Of a stretch of DNA of 64,000 bases, positions 1 through 9,727 are shown piece by piece. The stretch lies in contig OX335649.1 in the NCBI GenBank assembly GCA_946894095.1, forward strand, positions 10,744,001-10,808,000, written 5' to 3'. This DNA comes from Incurvaria masculella (taxonomy: Eukaryota; Arthropoda; Insecta; Lepidoptera; Incurvariidae). Position 1 is the first letter of the stretch, and each line of letters begins with the position of its first letter. Under the pieces are notes generated by a model. It made no database searches. It had not been told where the DNA came from and worked only from the letters and a program-made list of their open reading frames with translations. The translations under genes and the position numbers were made by a program.

Positions 1-93
1 TTTTAGATTTCTTATCCCAAAAATTTTATCTTTTGAAGACCGCTGGTAAGTTATTTCCACACAAAACGAGTACAGAAACAGAAAGCAAATTAC

Positions 94-280
94 CATTCTG
101 CATAGCGACACTCTTGTCCTCGACGCGGCTCACGTAGCAGCAGAGCTCGTCCTGCCGCTCCGCATTCTCAATCAGCTCCGCCTCCACGCTGAAGCCCCAC
201 ATCTGCTCTAGCGTCGACCGCTGCAGTTCCACTTGGTACAGGATCTTAGCGCACACCTCCACCACTTCGTGCGTGTGTAG
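94..280 (-). CDS. sif: Still life (Sif) exon: start of PDZ domain
   Basis: The exon encodes 62 codons plus one base, from [20 protein letters not shown], through [20 protein letters not shown] and [16 protein letters not shown]. It joins in phase 0 to ETY of the RBD exon. WGFSVEAE is the carboxylate-binding-loop region of the TIAM/Sif PDZ domain, which in the family binds C-termini of membrane receptors such as syndecans and neurexin-like proteins. The acceptor is TTCTGTCTACAG and the donor is AATG followed by GTAATTTG, so the exon ends in phase 1 with a split Gly codon; it is the only one of the five that is not a multiple of three. The rest of the PDZ and the DH-PH catalytic part lie before base 1. 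The acceptor and first 32 codons are repeated upstream as a 176-bp array. Confidence 0.94.
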
Positions 281-840
281 CTGTAGACAGAAAATTACAA
301 GTCACGCACATAATATCAAACCATCAATATCAAACAGAGGCCGCCCTGCTGATCCCCCTTCACGCTGAAGCCCCACATCTGCTCTAGCGTCGACCGCTGC
401 AGTTCCACTTGGTACAGGATCTTAGCGCACACCTCCACCACTTCGTGCGTGTGTAGCTGTAGACAGAAAATTACAAGTCACGCACATAATATCAAACCAT
501 CAATATCAAACAGAGGCCGCCCTGCTGATCCCCCTTCACGCTGAAGCCCCACATCTGCTCTAGCGTCGACCGCTGCAGCTTCACTCGGTACAGGATCTTA
601 GCGCACACCTCCACCACCTCGTGCATGTGTAGCTGTAGACAGAAAATTACAAGTCACGCACATAATATCAAACCATCAATATCAAACAGAGGCCGCCCTG
701 CTGATCCCCCTTCACGCTGAAGCCCCACATCTGCTCTAGCGTCGACCGCTGCAGCTTCACTCGGTACAGGATCTTAGCGCACACCTCCACCACCTCGTGC
801 ATGTGTAGCTGTAGACAGAATATTACAAGCCACGCACATA
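185..840 (-). repeat. 176-bp tandem array carrying the acceptor and 5' half of the sif PDZ exon
   Basis: The segment CACGCTGAAG recurs at 185 (inside the true exon), 361, 537 and 713, a strict 176-base period. Each intronic unit holds about 96 bases equal to the first 32 codons of the PDZ exon (361-456, 537-632 and 713-808), preceded in transcript order by the same acceptor context, and about 80 bases of intron. After codon 32 each copy runs into KGDQQGGL and soon a stop. Exon and copy 2 share one variant set (GCAGTTCCACTTGG, CTTCGTGCGTG) while copies 3 and 4 share another (GCAGCTTCACTCGG, CTCGTGCATG). Confidence 0.95.
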
Positions 841-854
841 ATATCAAGCCATCA

Positions 855-1259
855 TCGTAGCCTAGTGGTGCGGGGACTGGCCTAGCGTACCAGAGACCTG
901 GGTTCAATACCGACATGCACCACTGTCTTTCTCTTTCCGAGTTCGATAAGTGCATTTTCATCACGAATGCGAGCTGCTCCATGGTTCGGAATCCATGTAA
1001 AACTGTAGGTCCCCTTCCCCTACTAGGTGGTAGGGTTTAAGCCCGTCCGGGTTGGTACCATCGCATTGGATGAAAAGATGGTCGAAGCGGCAATGAAGAA
1101 TTGTCCGTGTTTTCCATCCAGTTCAATGTAGCCGTGCTCATAAAGGGAAGGTCCTGGCATGGCATCAAATTCCTTCGGGAATGTGGTGTATTGGGCTAAT
1201 ATCATTACGGTAGTTGTGTGGTATTAGCCATCCGTGTCGGGTTGCATAAAAAAAAAAAT
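855..1259 (+). mobile_element. tRNA-derived SINE, full length
   Basis: The tRNA-like head has an A-box-like TAGCCTAGTGG and a B-box-like GGTTCAATACC, followed by a conserved body (CCATGGTTCGGAATCCATGT, TAGGTCCCCTTCCCCTAC, CCTGGCATGGCA) and a poly-A tail at 1249-1259. It is inserted in the intronic PDZ-exon array between the fourth and fifth copies. Open frames on its minus strand are shadows. Confidence 0.85.
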
Positions 1260-1560
1260 CAAACAGAGGCCGCCCTGCTGATCCACCTCCACGCTGAAGT
1301 GCCACATTTACTTTAGCGGCGACTTGGAACAGCAGATCTATTCCTGGCATTCAGTAATCAAGAATCCTGAGTCTAGAAAATCGCTTTTAAAGCCGTTTTA
1401 AAACCGAGTTTTAAAAACTATGCTCCGGAATATTTTCGTCAAGAAAATCGCTTTGAAAACAGCTGTATAGGCGGTTTTAGAGACTCAGGATTCCTTATTG
1501 CTAATTACGGAATTCCAGGAATAGGCCTGCTGAGCTGTCGGTACAATATCTTACGAACAA
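1258..1560 (-). repeat. Broken fifth copy of the PDZ-exon repeat, split by a MITE
   Basis: Directly after the poly-A of the SINE, ATCAAACAGAGGCCGCC and then CTCCACGCTGAAG resume the 176-bp unit (1258-1330) with many substitutions. The sequence is then interrupted by a palindromic MITE at about 1332-1532, after which CGGTACAATATCTTACGAAC resembles the expected continuation CGGTACAGGATCTTAGCGCAC. The reading as one decayed unit split by the MITE is inference from this order. Confidence 0.6.
1332..1532. mobile_element. Palindromic MITE, TATTCCTGG family, copy 1
   Basis: The ends read CAGCAGATCTATTCCTGG and, inverted, CAGCAGGCCTATTCCTGG, and the inverted arms continue inward through the GAATCCTGAG/CTCAGGATTC blocks. 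The centre holds GGAATATTTTCGTCAAG. The whole element is a fold-back of about 200 bases without coding capacity. It sits inside the broken fifth copy of the PDZ-exon repeat. Confidence 0.8.
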
Positions 1561-2194
1561 AGCATTATAGCATAATTGTAAGTTTACGAGACAGCTCCTA
1601 CCTGGCTTCGCTCTATGGATACGCTTGCTATCTTCCTTTCAGTATTTAAATAGTGCAGAGCAGTATTGTTACATATTCTTGGGTCTTGAAACCTTCCAGT
1701 TCCAATATTTTTATTAATATCACCGTCATGTGTTTATATTGGTTATGGTCACGGTATCATATATTATTAACGACAAAGGGATCGTTAAGATATCTCTTAA
1801 GTTATTCAGAAAAGACTGGTTCATCAGAGCCTCTGGATCATAATTGGATCTCAATGGCTCCTTGAGACGCGGCCGAGGGGCGGCCGAGGGGCGGGTTGGT
1901 CCGCGTGTGTGGTCATATCATTAGCAAGAGGCGCCATTGTCTGTTTGAGTAATTACAGCCGCTATTGAGAGGTCTGCTCGCGCAACCCCGCCGCCCGGGA
2001 AAAGACTTGTCGCCTCGTAAGCGATTTGTTGCCTGGCAAGAATCCTGTCGTCTGACAAGTCACTTGTCGCCTGGACAGCGAGTTGGTAGGGGGCGAACTG
2101 ATAGCGCTTTATTCTGCAGTGTCCACCTTAGCGACGTGGCACGTCATCTTGCCACATTTAGTAAACGTTTTGATTAACGTATTGACATACCCAT

Positions 2195-2366
2195 TAGAGT
2201 GACCATTTGTGTTACAATGTCAAATTAACTCGCAGGGTGAAAATGAAAGTGAGTGATTAAATTTGGCGTTTAGTGGCATTCTCGGTGGCATTTCGTATTA
2301 TGCTTAATCACTTACTTGTCTGTTCACTCGGAAAGTCAATTAACCATGGTATCCCCCTAGGCAAGC
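2195..2366. mobile_element. Diverged relative of the CCATGGT fold-back element
   Basis: The blocks AATTAACTCGCAGGGTGAAAA and GTGAGTGATTAAATTTGGCG at left, and CTTAATCACTTACTTG, CTGTTCACTCGG and TTAACCATGGTATCCCCC at right, mirror each other and resemble the arms of the element at 57.8 kb. Divergence is high, so borders are approximate. Confidence 0.5.
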
Positions 2367-2591
2367 ATTGGCGATTTCCGACTAGCATGATGAGTACAGT
2401 ATGCGCAAGAATGCATTTTATTTTATTTTATGAACCCGTACAATGACTTTTTTTAATCCTGTAGATTTTTGGTATATTTCAGAATAAATATTCTGTGTTA
2501 TAACATTAAAATATGTCTAACTTTGAATATCTATTTTCTTCTTTCATAAATGACGTAGCCATGTGATTTAGATTGGTGTTGAATAGCAGAT

Positions 2592-2772
2592 CAGCAGGTT
2601 TTATAGCAGTTTCAAAAGCGATTTTTACGACGGAAAACCTAGATTAAATTGAAAAACTATTCTCCGGAATATTTTCGTCAAGAAAATAGCTTTAAAAACC
2701 GCTATGTAAGCGGTTTTCAAGACTCAGGATTCCTGATTCCTGATTACGGAATTCAAAGATCATACCTGCAGT
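2592..2772. mobile_element. Palindromic MITE, TATTCCTGG family, copy 2 (left arm shortened)
   Basis: The centre GGAATATTTTCGTCAAGAAA and the right arm with GACTCAGGATTCCTGATTCC match the other copies, and the end is CATACCTGCAG. The left arm lacks the outer part with TATTCCTGG. A short piece at about 2780-2806 (CTTGGCATTCCGTGCTCAGG) looks like the beginning of a further copy. Confidence 0.7.
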
Positions 2773-3293
2773 AAGCCTTTTCTTGGCATTCCGTGCTCAG
2801 GAATAAGAAATATTTCAGCCGAGGAAACCGCATTCACTTCAGTTGTCAAAAACGACTTTTAGTTTTCCATACAAAATTACCTACCTTTGTAAATAATATG
2901 CATGAAAAAATAGAGCAATGTTGCAGGTAGCAATACAATTCTGATATTTCTGCCCTAAGCGTTACTTATTCTGTGCTAAGCCGACAAGATGTTTCAAAGG
3001 TGCTGAGCGCATTTGAGATCGAAATTACAGTAAATTGAACGCAAAATCTGGAAAACTGGAGCCTCATTCGCAGCCTTCCACAAAACGAGCCAGCGATGTT
3101 CTGCAAAGTTCTTCGATATTTGCTCACATCGGAGCTGCTGCCCGCTGCTCCTTATGTACATATGTACAGTATTGCCTCGAGTCGCCGAGAGTTCATCGCT
3201 GTGAGCCAACGAGCAAGAAAGCACGGGAGTGGCACCATAAACTCATCCGTATAGCGGCAGCGTAGCTACATTTAAGTGATCTTTTCATACAAT

Positions 3294-3450
3294 AAATTCC
3301 ATGGATTCCGAACCATGGACCAGCTCACATTCGTAACTTAATGCACTCACCCAACTCAGAAAGAGAAAAGCGGTGTATGAAAGGGGCGGGGATTTGAAAG
3401 CAGACCTCTGGGATGAGTCTACCCGCCCCTGAGCACCGAGCCGTAGCAAG
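3294..3450 (-). mobile_element. Partial SINE (head side)
   Basis: The sequence GGATTCCGAACCATGGACCAG and CCCAACTCAGAAAGAG match the SINE in reverse orientation; GGGGATTTGAAAGCAGACCTC is a damaged B-box side. Only the head and first part of the body remain. Confidence 0.65.
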
Positions 3451-3489
3451 CTACCACCGGTGCATTATCACCAATACGTGGATGCGCTC

Positions 3490-3670
3490 GAAATCGCGTC
3501 AATGGTCAAAATTACCATATAGTTGTATGGGAATCCGGTGGCGCATCATATACCACACAGTCGAAACAGCGCCACCTCGCGCGAACCTAGCTATAAAATA
3601 GCGACTATGTTTGCATGTGGCATGTATGTACGTTTAAGTTGGATTGGTAGTATTTTAAAATCGGAGACAA
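3490..3670 (+). repeat. Dispersed repeat Y, copy 1
   Basis: It shares ATGGTCAAAATTACCATATAG, GGGAATCCGGTGGCGCATCAT, ACCACACAGTCGAAACAGCG and GTACGTTTAAGTTGGATTGG with the reverse copy at 59.69-59.89 kb. A fragment with the last block lies at 41690-41760. Confidence 0.65.
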
Positions 3671-4369
3671 CGCGTTCCATACTAGCCGTGCTCGATGCCA
3701 TGTCTCCTCCCTTTTTATCTATCGTTGCCACTATGTGGAAAGGTGTCGGTGGCCACTCTGGTCCTTTCTTGGTCGATGCCGTGTGCCCTCTCGGGTCCAG
3801 AGGGCTGGCGGTCGGCGCGAGGGGGGGAGGGGGGTGAGCGGGTACTTAGCGTGTGCGTCGGCAATCAGGAGCGCGATTGGGGTAAATTTCATTAACTCAG
3901 TAGCCGGGAAACGAGGATCGCCACAGTCTCAGCGTACCGCAAGCCCGCTGGGAGCTCTACAAAATGTCGGTGACGGTTAATGAAGATAATAATTATTCAT
4001 TTACATTTAAATGTACAAAACGATCTAAAACAAAGAGGTATCCGTTATGAACGTGTCGGAAGTAGTTCCATTTATGTATTTAGCTCCAAAAGTATAAACA
4101 TGAAAGTTCCGGGAATAATTTTACTAATCGATTTTATTTTTTCCAAGTGAATAAAGTATATCTTGATCATCATTAAATTAATTTTAATAAGGCGCCTTTA
4201 ATTGTTATTTCTAAATGTCTATTTGTATTAATATATACAGAACTTAAAGTTCAGATATCAATTAACCACTAATGGAGGAATTATGAAACATGATATATTT
4301 AAAACGCAAGCTTTGCACAATCTCCCAGTTTAAAAATGCGTAGTTCAGTATATTGAATTACGCTGGGTT

Positions 4370-4850
4370 TCGGCGCAAGCAAGGCCGCTTAACGACAATG
4401 GCACGGAAAATAAATCGCTTAGGTAATAAAATGCAGAATATTTCTCCGCGCACGGCCGTCAACGCCTCTCGATTCCCGTCAGGTCGGACTCCATTTGCGT
4501 CGGGACGCCGAATTTATTCCAATAAATCACACCGACAAGTAAACGAATCAAACGTCCCGTAGGCGAGATAAATCTGTGTATCAGTCAAAAAGCCACACGC
4601 TCGGAGACGTGTCGCCGACGCCGCCGCGCGCCGGACGCGGGTTGGCGACGCGTCAGACCCTACTCACTCAAATCCTACTCGTCACAAAAGCATTTTTTTC
4701 CTTTGCAAAGTCCCCCGAAACCTGCGAGGACAATTTAATTAAAATTAGCCCGCGCCCCGACCCGACCGCGACACGTCGACTCGATCACATGAACATTTGT
4801 AACGAGCTGCGGCCGACTGGTCCGAATTCCGCCGCCGAGTGAGCTTATTA
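4370..4850. other. GC-rich intronic island beside mariner
   Basis: The patch has ATAAATCGCTTAGG-type AT blocks set among CpG-rich stretches (GACGCCGCCGCGCGCCGGACG, AGCTGCGGCCGACTGG). Two short open frames cross it without known motifs. It ends about 130 bases before the mariner element. Confidence 0.3.
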
Positions 4851-4998
4851 ATTCGATTATGTTAATACAAAGACATGCGCTCTGCAGTGGGATCGCGGGG
4901 CGTTCATTTTTCTGCATCGCCAAACACAGTGGGAGCCGTCATTAACACAAAAAAACTGCTCAGACTTTGAGACGATTTGGTTTACTGGGATACTTGTA

Positions 4999-6285
4999 TA
5001 ATGGTCGGGGAAAAAGTCTTTTCGCATTATAGTATGTATGAACTTGTAATAAAATCTCTTTGGCTATACTATTTGTATCTGGCTGGTTTTGGTATCATTG
5101 AAAGTTTAAATTTTAAAGAACATAATTCCAAATTCAAATTAGGAAAATGTGTGATTCTCATTTGTTTTTCGTACTGTCAAAATGAGTGAATCTAATGAAG
5201 AAATTCGATACATTTTAAAATTTTACTACAAAAAAGGTAAAAATGCAACGCAAGCCGCGAAAAAAATTTGCGATGTTTATGGACCTAGTGCAGTGTCTGT
5301 GAGAGTAGCACAAATTTGGTTTAAGCGTTTTCAATCCGGAAATTTTGATGTCAAAGATGCACGTCGCTCTGGTCGCCCTATTACGGATAAAATGGATGCC
5401 ATTTTTGAAAAAGTGGAGCAAGATCGGCACATCAGTAGTTACGACGTAGCTGAAGAACTAGGAATTGACCACAAAACAGTTTTGGCGCATTTGAAAAAAA
5501 CTGGGTACACAAAAAAGCTCGATATTTGGGTACCTCACGAGCTCACTGAAAGAAACCTAATGAACCGTGTACTCATTTGTGATTCTTTATTACGACGTAA
5601 TGAAACCGAACCATTTTTGAAGAAGCTGATAACTGGTGATGAAAAGTGGATCACGTACGACAAGAACGTGCGAAAAAGGTCGTGGTCAAAGGCCGGTCAA
5701 GCTTCACAGACTGTGGCGAAACCCGGGTTAACTCGCAACAAGGTGATGCTGTGTGTGTGGTGGGATTGGAAGGGCATTATTCATTATGAGCTGTTACCAC
5801 CAGGCAGGACCATCGATTCTGAACTCTACTGCGAACAACTGATGAGATTAAAGCAAGAAGTTGAGAGAAAGCGGCCGGAATTAATCAACAGAAGGGGTGT
5901 GGTTTTTCATCATGATAACGCTAGACCTCACACATCTTTAGCCACTCAGCAAAAACTAAGAGAGTTTGGCTGGGAGGTGTTAATGCATCCGCCGTATAGT
6001 TCTGACCTTGCACCTTCAGATTTCCACCTGTTTAGGTCTCTTCAGAATTCTTTAGGCAGTGTCAGGTTAACATCACGAGAGGACTGCCAAAACCACTTGT
6101 CGCGGTATATTGATCAGAAGTCCCAATATTTCTATAGCAATGGGATCATGTCCCTACCTACAAGATGGCAAAAAGTTATCGAACAAAATGGTACCTACAT
6201 ACTTTAGTTAAATGTAAATAAACCATATTAAAAAATGTTTTGAATTTTCTTAAAAAATGCGAAGAAACTTTTTCCCCAACCTATA
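4999..6285 (+). mobile_element. Mariner transposon, apparently complete
   Basis: The element runs from 5001 to 6283, 1283 bases, inside TA duplications at 4999-5000 and 6284-6285. The terminal inverted repeats are about 28 bases (5001-5028 and 6256-6283) with 23 of 28 matching; both share GGGGAAAAAGT and TTCGCATT. It contains one uninterrupted transposase frame at 5182-6207. Length, TA target and D,D34D transposase are all typical of mariner. Orientation is opposite to sif. Confidence 0.97.
5182..6207 (+). CDS. Mariner transposase (D,D34D), intact
   Basis: This 341-residue protein has the full mariner layout and the usual length of about 345. The N-terminal half has the paired helix-turn-helix DNA-binding region, with GRP at 65-67 in the linker and a second HTH around DVAEELGIDHKTV (88-100). 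WVPHEL at 116-121 is the mariner linker motif. The catalytic DDE/D residues are D153 in TGDEKW, D245 in HHDNARPH and D280 in LAPSD, with exactly 34 residues between the last two, as in mariner. The canonical YSPDLAPSD motif reads YSSDLAPSD. The start at 5182 is chosen because it gives full length directly after the 5' terminal region. The enzyme cuts and pastes the element at TA sites. Motif spelling is closest to the cecropia/Hsmar1 branch, which is a judgement from memory. No stop or frameshift is present. Confidence 0.97.
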   Translation: MSESNEEIRYILKFYYKKGKNATQAAKKICDVYGPSAVSVRVAQIWFKRFQSGNFDVKDARRSGRPITDKMDAIFEKVEQDRHISSYDVAEELGIDHKTVLAHLKKTGYTKKLDIWVPHELTERNLMNRVLICDSLLRRNETEPFLKKLITGDEKWITYDKNVRKRSWSKAGQASQTVAKPGLTRNKVMLCVWWDWKGIIHYELLPPGRTIDSELYCEQLMRLKQEVERKRPELINRRGVVFHHDNARPHTSLATQQKLREFGWEVLMHPPYSSDLAPSDFHLFRSLQNSLGSVRLTSREDCQNHLSRYIDQKSQYFYSNGIMSLPTRWQKVIEQNGTYIL

Positions 6286-6436
6286 TTTACAGACATGACA
6301 AATTTCCTGGGACACATTAACACTCTTATATAGTATTAGATTGAGAATCGTCCGTAAAGCTAAAGGATACATTAATTAAAGAAAGAAAACGTACATATTT
6401 ATCAGAAAGCAATATGTTTGAATTTTTACACAAAAT

Positions 6437-6600
6437 CACAAGTAGTAACAAATTATGGAATGAACTCCCTTCCGAGGTATTTCCCCCAAATGACAACCTG
6501 GGGTCCTTCAAACGTGGTGCGAAGAAGCACCTGGCTGGCCGGCATGGTTTTCGCAGCTCCCCTGAAAGTTCGAAAGCCCATGGGCATCATCGGGTACCTT
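6437..6600 (+). pseudogene. LINE 3' fragment (C-terminal end of ORF2)
   Basis: The frame reads SNKLWNELPSEVFPPNDNLG, then SFKRGAKKHLAGRHG. LWN-LP-VFP followed by FK..V.+HL.GR is the conserved C-terminal end of Jockey-like LINE polyproteins of Lepidoptera. Only about 50 codons remain. The same motif occurs in the longer remnant at 40.4 kb (IWNALPAELFPPKYN). Confidence 0.7.
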
Positions 6601-6944
6601 AATAGATCCTGGCGTACGCCCTATGCCACGGTTAAGATAAAAAATAACCGATAAATACGAGTAAAAAGCCCAGCTATCGTGCAGTGGGAGTAGAGGGATA
6701 GAGGAGGGGGTGGTACGGAGCACGATAGAGATATGGGTCACGGGGCTGCAGCCCAGCCGTGTTGGCAATCGCACGCACGCACGACCTATTGACAATGACG
6801 TCAGAGGCTGCAAAGCGGCAGAGGCGATGGGATTATACGTTGCTATTTATAGAGGCATCTCGACGGACCAAATGATCATCCGAACATCTGCCCCGCGGGC
6901 AGCCGGTTCCCGGCATGCATTTTCTAACACACGGCATGCAACAG

Positions 6945-7190
6945 TCAGTCAGTCAGTCTGTAAGTCAGCGTATTTGTGTGCACTGCTGGACATATGCCCC
7001 CTCCAATTTTTCTCCAGTTCTCCCGGTCCTCAGCGGTACGGAACCACTGCTTTCCGCCGACGCACTTAATGTCGTCGTCCCACTTGGCGGGTGGTCTTCC
7101 CACACTCCGTTTTCCTGTCAACGGCCGCCAATGTACGACTCTCATACGTAATATAGTTACATACATGATATTATAAATGCAACATAATAA
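6945..7190 (-). pseudogene. RTE-like LINE 3' fragment
   Basis: On the minus strand the frame reads RPLTGKRSVGRPPAKWDDD, then IKCVGGKQWFRTAEDRENW and RKIGGGICPA. GRPP.KW.DDI followed by W.R.A.DR..W+..G is the characteristic C-terminus of RTE-type LINE proteins in insects. Its length of about 65 residues shows that it is a heavily 5'-truncated copy. Confidence 0.75.
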
Positions 7191-8513
7191 ATAAAATAGG
7201 TCCCTCATTTAAATAGAAAAAAAAAAACTAAAAACTTTCATGAGTCGCAGAAAAGTTTGAAAGTAGAAGTTTCGTAGTAAATATGTAATGTATAGGGTAA
7301 AAGCATAAAAGAGAACTTTCATATTTTATGATGAGGTTAGTTTGGCTAGGAAGAGAATATTTATACGGAATACAAATAATCTAATTAGAGGGCAGACTCA
7401 ACAATAAATAGATAAGAAACCAGGCCGGAACTTTTTTTGTATATTTTCACTTTTACACGTTAAAAGGGAGGAAATTACCTAAAGAAGTTTAGTGCTTACA
7501 ATTTTAACAAATTAAGAATGTAGCAGTTTTTCAAGTTCATATAATTTATTTTGCAATGTTTCACAAAAGCTTGCTATCGTTTGAAATGAGTAATTCGATG
7601 GTATTTTGACTCTTACCACTCCAGAGATATTGCGGTTCTACCCCCAAACCAGCTGAATAAAAGCATAGTTTTCTATTGTCCTTCAACATTCTCGTTTATA
7701 TATCCCCGTGATAATGCCAAAGTTGTGATTTAGTAATATCAGAGTGATATTAAATTATACTTGCATGATTGTTACAGACATAATACAAAGAAAGAGGTTA
7801 AACAATTTTAAAACAATGACGAAGGATTCATTTGAGTGACCTAAATAAAAGGATGTATTTGTATTTGTATTTATGAATCCTCCTTTGGGACGCAGGGAAC
7901 ACTTGGAATCGTTAAAACATTTAAAATTAAATACAATATCATGAAAGCATAAAAAGTTCATTATTGATGAGCCTTTAAATCAATTACTTATTCTATGACT
8001 CCACTGTGAACTGCTGTAATTTAATTTAATGTTTTTTTTAATTGTGATAGTAAGACTGGTCTAAGCCCCGATTGCAAGAAGAGATGGCTGAGTTGATCAA
8101 TGTTCAAACACGTCACTTTTAGTGAACCGCATGGAGTTCCTTCCATACAGTCCATAGAAAGTGACCTGTTTAATCAGACGTTGTCGTTGATTTTGATTTT
8201 TTGTTCTTTCGTGCACTCGGGCCTAAGTTACGTAACAAACTGATAGATCCGCTGAATCTATTAACTCAGCAAAGAAGAAACAGCAAAGAAACTTCATTGA
8301 TTTAAATATTTTTTCCGTCTACAATTGGTCTAAACTTTTTGATCCTAATGATACTGTGAAACTTACATGTTTGGTAGAACAGCTTAAGACAAAGAAAAAA
8401 CTGGCAACAAACAGTAACCCTCAGTGAAAAAGTTTAGGAACTAAAAAGAGTTGATAATACAATGAAATACATAATTAATGTGATCGGTGCGGCTTCAAAA
8501 CAATGCAAGAGGC

Positions 8514-8717
8514 AGCAGCATGCCTATTCCTGGAATTCCGTTATCAGGAATCAGGAATCCTGAGTGTAGAAAATCGCATTTACAGCGGTTTTCAAAGGGA
8601 TTTTTTCAACGGAAAACCTTGATTAATTGAAATACTATACTCCGGATGTAAAATTGGTGTTCTAGACTCAGGATTCCTGATTCCTGATTACGGAATTCCA
8701 GGAATAGGCCCGCTGCA
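8514..8717. mobile_element. Palindromic MITE, TATTCCTGG family, copy 3
   Basis: The left end reads CAGCAGCATGCCTATTCCTGG and the right end GGAATAGGCCCGCTGCA, again an inverted repeat. The GGAATCAGGAATCCTGAG left block is mirrored by CTCAGGATTCCTGATTCCTG on the right. It has no coding potential, and the central segment seems shortened by a small deletion against the others. Confidence 0.8.
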
Positions 8718-9112
8718 CTGTTTATGCAAATCTGTAGGATCCGTGGGCGGTGGCGGCGGCGCCATGCCAGTGTAAACAACGTTCAGGAGGCTTGCTCACT
8801 TCAGCCTGAAATCTGTAGCCGTAGGTCCCACTGTGCGGGTATCACTACAAGACAATAGATGTATTTACATGTCGGGTATATGGTTAATGGCACGCTCTTA
8901 TTTGTATTTCTGGAATGGCTTATGTTCCGTAATACGAAAATCTTTTTTGGTTCGGATAGAGCTGATAATATGAAGGTGGAATTAGTACAGAACATGTAGG
9001 AAAGGTGTGAAATGTACATACAACTCAAAATGCACGATATGGGTTTTAATATAATTTAACTTGAAATCGATTCTTATACAACACCTATCCAACATACTAT
9101 GTGGGAAAAAGG

Positions 9113-9372
9113 CTCATGCTAGAACCGTCCTTAAATTACGCGGCTACATTGGGCTGGAGGGAAAACACGGAAAACATTTTGGAAAACGGGGATCATCTTA
9201 CCCCTACCACTAGGTTTTTTTAGGAGTTTTACATAGATTCCAAATCATAGAACAGCTCCCATTCGTAACGAAATGATACTCAGAAAGAGAAAGAACGGCA
9301 TGAACGAGCCGGGATTTGAACCCATGCCCACTAGCATGCAAGGCAAGTCAACGCGCTCCTGAACTACGAGCA
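9113..9372 (-). mobile_element. Partial SINE
   Basis: Read on the minus strand it has a B-box-like GGTTCAAATCC, the AACTCGGAAAGAGAAAG-like body start and the CCATGTAACGG-related body, ending in GCCCAATGTAGCCGCG. It lacks the A-rich tail and is diverged. Confidence 0.65.
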
Positions 9373-9529
9373 GCAGCTAATGTTTCTACTTTCTATGTAT
9401 GGGGTCACAGGAAAATTTAATACCCGAGAAGCATTTTCAATAACTAAAGAAGCGCGCGAGTCTTAAATCATGCATCGGTATCTTGAATCTTTGAACCTTG
9501 AATGTTTACCAAGGCGTCCGTCGTTGCAT

Positions 9530-9727
9530 GTCACCGACCAGCGAGCATCACTGCCATAGACGGGATCCAAAACGTCTAACTTTAGTTGTTCGCTTACGAA
9601 TTCGGGACGCGCAACATCGAATGTTCGTTGCACGGAGTAGCGTTCTGTGAAATTCTGTAAATTTTTATATTATTGTTTGAAAGTGAATTCGTAAGTGAAC
9701 TCTCTCGCCGGCGCTACCGTGTTTTTT
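9530..9727 (+). repeat. Dispersed repeat X, copy 1
   Basis: It shares the ordered blocks CAGCGAGCAT, GCTTACGAATTCGGGACGCG, AACATCGAATGTTCGTTGCAC and AATTCGTAAGTGAACTCTC followed by GCCGGCGCTACC with the repeats at 58.59 and 59.36 kb. The class is not known to me. GAATTC-containing blocks near the start and end are inverted to each other. Confidence 0.6.

Noticed and set aside
668..982. 104-codon minus-strand frame containing PDZ-exon sequence
   Set aside because: It joins the SINE to the fourth exon copy by chance; only the middle part is exon-derived.
1023..1205. Short minus-strand open frames over SINE copies, also at 28669-28851 and 38041-38319, beginning MILAQYTTFP or similar
   Set aside because: The same peptide recurs wherever the SINE body lies, so it is a by-product of the repeat read in reverse, not a gene.
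9301..9372. True tRNA genes at B-box sequences
   Set aside because: Every B-box-like motif found here is attached to the SINE body, and no cloverleaf with intact acceptor stem could be drawn.
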